A stretch of 30,695 bases of DNA, taken from a virus. Both the position numbers and the translations under genes were made by a program. Positions 28,267 through 30,695 of this stretch are shown here, one piece after another (the first letter of the stretch is position 1; each line of letters begins with the position of its first letter). The stretch lies in IMG/VR virus record IMGVR_UViG_3300042317_000848, positions 1-30,695 of that record; one strand, written 5' to 3'. The notes beneath the pieces were generated by a model, which saw nothing but the letters and a program-made list of their open reading frames with translations, was not told the origin of the DNA and did no database searches.

Positions 28267-29369
28267 ATCGGCCTCGGGTCGAGAGGGGCGGGAAACGAGC
28301 GAGACAGGGATTCCGGCGGGAACGGCGCGAGCCACTCGCCGTGATGCAGGTCACGCCAGCCGAAGCCCTGGACGGAGCCGACGGCGAACGAGTCGAGGCC
28401 GGCGAGCATTTGGTCGACCGTTTCCCGCGATACCCAGAACGAGCCTTCCGGCTGGTCGTCGGGCCAGACAGGGCCGGCGTTCCACTTGCTCCAACTGTTC
28501 AAGGCGAGCAGGCCGTCACGCGGCGACCCGTTCTTTTTGTAGCGGACCGCGGCGAAGCAAAGACAGTGAGCCCAGCGCGTCGTGCTACGGCCTTCCGGAG
28601 AGGCCCATCCGCCGTCGTCGCGGCTGGACGAAAAGCCGCTCATCGAGCAGACGGCAATCGGGAACCCTGCCTCAATGGCGGCGGCCGCCTCGTCAAAGTT
28701 GCGGACTAGGGCGACGTGTTTGGCCGGATGCTTCTTCGCCACGGCGTCGAGCTTGCCGCCGTCGCCCTGGCCGCCGTTGCCGTAGTTGCCCCAGTTCTTC
28801 GCCCGCTGCGAGTCGTACTCGCGGAGGTCGTGGCCGCCGACCTCCTCGCGGAAGATGGTGCCCCAGTCTCGATACCAGCGGGCCGCGGCTGCGCCGTAGG
28901 AGCCATCGCTCCAGCCGCCGCCGCCCTCTGGTTTGTTGCGAGCCTCTACGCGGGACCCTCCATAGCAGCTCTCCGAACTGACGCGGAGCGGCGGCTCGGC
29001 CAGGCGGCCGGTCTCCCAGTCGACGCAAAGGGCGATATAGACGGCGTGCTCGCCCCATCCCATCGAGACACAGTCGCCGATCCCCTGCCGGATGCACTTC
29101 CACGGCTTCCCGTACCTGGCGGCGTGGGCCTTGTACATGGCCCGATACAGGAACGTATCGACGCCTTTCGCCTGGGCGATGGTCTCCGCCCCAGCGTCGC
29201 GGAAAAGGGGCTGCGGCAGCTCGGCGAGAAACTCGCGGACGCCTTCCGGGTCCGGCGTGTAGCCGAAGTCGGCCGTCATCCGCTGCCTGGGGCGGAGGCC
29301 GAGGTAGATCGCCGCGAGCACCAGGAGCCCGGCGGCCAGCCAGCGGAAAGCCTTGTCAGCGGGCAGCAT
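28260..29369 (-). CDS. Membrane-anchored papain-like (C1) cysteine protease
   Basis: A 369-residue protein. Residues 8-25 (FRWLAAGLLVLAAIYLGL) form a signal-anchor; the rest would face outward from the cytoplasm. The catalytic set of clan CA C1 peptidases is in order: Gln95 (oxyanion) and Cys100 in RQGIGDCVSMGWGEH, His268 in TTRWAHCLCFAAVRY, and Asn291-Ser-Trp293 in LLALNSWSKWN. Other striking segments are SSESCYGGSRVEARN and GWSDGSYGAAAARWYRDWGT. Spacing from His to Asn is 23, against 16 in papain. I chose ATG 29369 over longer forms because it begins the hydrophobic anchor. It is in a cassette of membrane proteins; a lytic or envelope-cleaving function is plausible but unproved. Confidence 0.82.
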   Translation of the reverse strand: MLPADKAFRWLAAGLLVLAAIYLGLRPRQRMTADFGYTPDPEGVREFLAELPQPLFRDAGAETIAQAKGVDTFLYRAMYKAHAARYGKPWKCIRQGIGDCVSMGWGEHAVYIALCVDWETGRLAEPPLRVSSESCYGGSRVEARNKPEGGGGWSDGSYGAAAARWYRDWGTIFREEVGGHDLREYDSQRAKNWGNYGNGGQGDGGKLDAVAKKHPAKHVALVRNFDEAAAAIEAGFPIAVCSMSGFSSSRDDGGWASPEGRSTTRWAHCLCFAAVRYKKNGSPRDGLLALNSWSKWNAGPVWPDDQPEGSFWVSRETVDQMLAGLDSFAVGSVQGFGWRDLHHGEWLAPFPPESLSRSFPAPLDPRPIW

Positions 29370-29799
29370 CGGCGGCGGCCCTCGCGATCTCACGGTAGGC
29401 CGCGATCCACGCGGCCCGCTGCTCCGGTGACACCGGCCCGCCCGACTTGCCGAGCTTCTCGACGAGGTAGGCCTCGACGGCATCGCGGGCTCGCGGATGC
29501 TTCTCGCCCAGGCTCACGCCACGGCAGCGGAGTTGACGGGCTCGCGTGCGGAGCGTGTCAAAGTGGATGCCGGCCGTGTAGAAGGGCTCGGCCTGCATCG
29601 AGTCCCACTCGATCTCGCTGGCGATCTCTTCGCACAGGGCCGCCGTCGTCGCGGCGTCCTCCGAGGCCTCGGGGCCGACGAACTTCCCGCGGAGCTCGAG
29701 CTCGCCGCCGGGGGCGGGCGTCGGCTGCGGCGTCCGCTCGCCACGCCAGGCCGCCAGGCCCAGCACCAGGAGCACGCCAGCCAGCACGACGCGAATCAT
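29356..29799 (-). CDS. Signal-anchored hypothetical protein (147 aa)
   Basis: Residues 2-18 (IRVVLAGVLLVLGLAAW) are a signal peptide or anchor, followed by a Pro-rich spacer and a helical soluble domain: EDAATTAALCEEIASEIEWD, then HFDTLRTRARQLRCRGVSLG, then EQRAAWIAAYREIARAAADA. Two Cys could form a disulphide outside the cytoplasm. The family is unknown. It overlaps its neighbours at both ends (ATGA upstream; 14 bp with the protease), so it is probably a partner or inhibitor-like companion of the papain-like enzyme. Confidence 0.65.
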   Translation of the reverse strand: MIRVVLAGVLLVLGLAAWRGERTPQPTPAPGGELELRGKFVGPEASEDAATTAALCEEIASEIEWDSMQAEPFYTAGIHFDTLRTRARQLRCRGVSLGEKHPRARDAVEAYLVEKLGKSGGPVSPEQRAAWIAAYREIARAAADAAR

Positions 29800-30041
29800 G
29801 GCTGGTCGCTCCCGGCCACCAGAGCGAGCGTCAGCGTGTCGATGGCCGCCCGCTGGTCGTCGCCAAGTTGCCGCGTCTGGAGCAGGCGAGCCCGCACGCG
29901 GGCCAGGTCGCCGATCGCCGACTGATAGGTCGGGGCCGCCGGCTTGCCTGGCTGGGCCACCAGGATCGACGCGCCGGCCTTCAGCATCCACGGCGAGAAG
30001 AGGAGAAGCAGGGCAGCACCAACGAGCAGGTAGGGAATCAT
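29796..30041 (-). CDS. Small membrane protein (81 aa)
   Basis: Residues 2-27 (IPYLLVGAALLLLFSPWMLK and onward) form one transmembrane segment, followed by a short helical tail (YQSAIGDLARVRARLLQTRQ; LGDDQRAAIDTLTLALVAGS). One membrane span plus an alpha-helical soluble part is the shape of spanin-like or holin-accessory proteins, but no motif proves it. Both ends overlap as ATGA. Confidence 0.65.
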   Translation of the reverse strand: MIPYLLVGAALLLLFSPWMLKAGASILVAQPGKPAAPTYQSAIGDLARVRARLLQTRQLGDDQRAAIDTLTLALVAGSDQP

Positions 30042-30409
30042 GAGGCCCTCACGAGCGGAAGCAGCGTCTCGACGGCCCCGGATGCCAGGGCAAGCAGGAG
30101 CGAGCGGACGGCCGGCTTCACGAGGAGCCAGACCGGGAAGGCGTAGGCCGGGACCGCCTTGTCGGCGACCTGGTCGAAGAGCAAGGCCACAGCGGCCAGG
30201 ACGGCCGCCTTCTTCTCTGGGCCTGGCAGCCTCGCCACGTCGACCCAGTCGATCGACAGGCGGAGGAGCGCGACGGCGAGCTCGCCGAACTCGGCCCAGG
30301 TGATCCCGTCGGCTGCGGCCACCTTGGCGGAGGCGATGAACGCCGTCACCTTCTCGGCCATCAATTCCGGCCACCCGGCGGCGGCGATCGGCGCGTCGGT
30401 GATGCTCAT
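30038..30409 (-). CDS. Membrane protein, holin candidate (123 aa)
   Basis: The N-terminal half is an amphipathic helical region (ELMAEKVTAFIASAKVAAAD; FGELAVALLRLSIDWVDVAR). The C-terminal half has two hydrophobic stretches, AAVLAAVALLFDQVAD (68-83) and FPVWLLVKPAVRSLLLALAS (91-110), with a short positively charged interruption. The size and layout are those of small holins, though no class is recognised. GGAGACGGAG precedes ATG 30409, and the ATG overlaps the zinc-ribbon stop (ATGA). It heads the row of membrane proteins before the cysteine protease. Confidence 0.6.
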   Translation of the reverse strand: MSITDAPIAAAGWPELMAEKVTAFIASAKVAAADGITWAEFGELAVALLRLSIDWVDVARLPGPEKKAAVLAAVALLFDQVADKAVPAYAFPVWLLVKPAVRSLLLALASGAVETLLPLVRAS

Positions 30410-30567
30410 CGGCTCCGTCTCCAAATCTGGTCCGCCGGCACGACCCGCGACCGGCGGGCCTGGCAACAGACACACTCGAGGTACTGGACCTGTTGCGAGC
30501 CGGCTCGCCGTGACGAGTCGACCCGCATCCGGTCGCCGCATTTGCTGCACTTAGCGGGGGCGGGCAT
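30406..30567 (-). CDS. Zinc-ribbon peptide (53 aa)
   Basis: Found by hand: ATG 30567 to TGA 30406. The peptide opens MPAPAKCSKCGDRMRVDSSR and continues to LECVCCQARRSRV. Two Cys pairs, CSKC (Cys7, Cys10) and CVCC (Cys32, Cys34, Cys35), about 22 residues apart, make a rubredoxin/zinc-ribbon-like knuckle, with a strongly basic tail. It overlaps the protease end by 17 bp and the next gene as ATGA, so the frame is supported by coupling. It may bind nucleic acid or protein. Confidence 0.65.
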   Translation of the reverse strand: MPAPAKCSKCGDRMRVDSSRRAGSQQVQYLECVCCQARRSRVVPADQIWRRSR

Positions 30568-30695
30568 TGGCTCGCATCCTTGCGACGGCGGCCGCGGCGG
30601 CGGCCCGGGCTCCGACGAGCGTCGACACCTTCACGGCCCGCGGCTCCGCCGCTGCCGACGGAATCGTCTCTGGCGTGTCGTCGATCCAGATGTCG
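30551..30695 (-). CDS. C-terminal end of prohead protease-HAD fusion (redundant copy plus true stop)
   Basis: The right end of the window repeats the codons of 1-127 and then continues to the real end of the gene: after ARMRA come NARPR and TAA at 30553-30551. It covers the WIDDTP motif IV region and the Ala-rich tail. It is not a second gene: joined at 30568/1 it completes the 327-residue protein described for 1-966. Confidence 0.9.
   Translation of the reverse strand, partial: DIWIDDTPETIPSAAAEPRAVKVSTLVGARAAAAAAVARMRANARPR
30569..30695. repeat. Right copy of 127-bp direct terminal repeat
   Basis: This copy matches bases 1-127 exactly and shows that the molecule closes into a circle of 30,568 bp or is circularly permuted. 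Confidence 0.95.

Noticed and set aside
28716-30146. 476-codon plus-strand ORF
   Set aside because: It lies opposite four coherent minus-strand genes with hydrophobic segments and ATGA overlaps; its protein is low-complexity Arg/Ala/Pro.

Overview
The window is the essentially complete genome of a tailed temperate phage (siphovirus-like, HK97-type head). Its first and last 127 bases (1-127 and 30569-30695) are identical. This most likely marks a circular or circularly permuted molecule of 30,568 bp that was cut open inside the prohead protease gene. The DNA is GC-rich. The host is not stated by the sequence. Several accessory proteins (a papain-like protease, the DUF6378-like protein, small Cys-rich proteins) remind me of phages and prophages of Planctomycetes, but that is a weak inference.

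Nearly everything is on the minus strand, so read the map from high to low coordinates. Only the tyrosine integrase (14956-15855) is on plus, diverging from a small wHTH/excisionase-like gene across a 272-bp regulatory region. From there the early operon runs down: small membrane proteins, a Sak4-type RecA-like ATPase, a tiny Lys-rich peptide, an SSB-like protein ending in DDIPF, a winged-helix regulator, a low-GC HNH endonuclease, a replication initiator gene that carries three 22-bp iteron-like repeats, RusA resolvase and an HTH protein. A collagen-like tail fibre with its chaperone follows (7903-5624), then a strong hairpin and a possible promoter at 5494-5606.

The late operon continues with HNH endonuclease, TerS, TerL, portal and an HK97-type prohead protease carrying a C-terminal HAD phosphatase-like domain. 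It passes through the circle junction to 30568 and on: a zinc-ribbon peptide, three small membrane proteins, a membrane-anchored papain-like cysteine protease, another membrane protein and a DnaJ-zinc-finger-like peptide. Only then come the major capsid protein, head-tail connectors, two tail-tube-like paralogues, G and GT tail chaperones linked by a -1 frameshift at A AAA AAC, a short tape measure, tail-tip proteins, a metallophosphoesterase, a HExxH protein and a DUF6378-like protein, ending convergently with the integrase. Genes are packed with ATGA, GTGA and TAATG overlaps, so translational coupling is the rule.

The most unusual points are the protease-HAD fusion, the membrane/cysteine-protease cassette inserted between capsid protease and capsid protein in a phage with no recognisable endolysin, and the candidate origin inside the initiator gene. 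I found no CI-like repressor, tRNA gene or CRISPR array.
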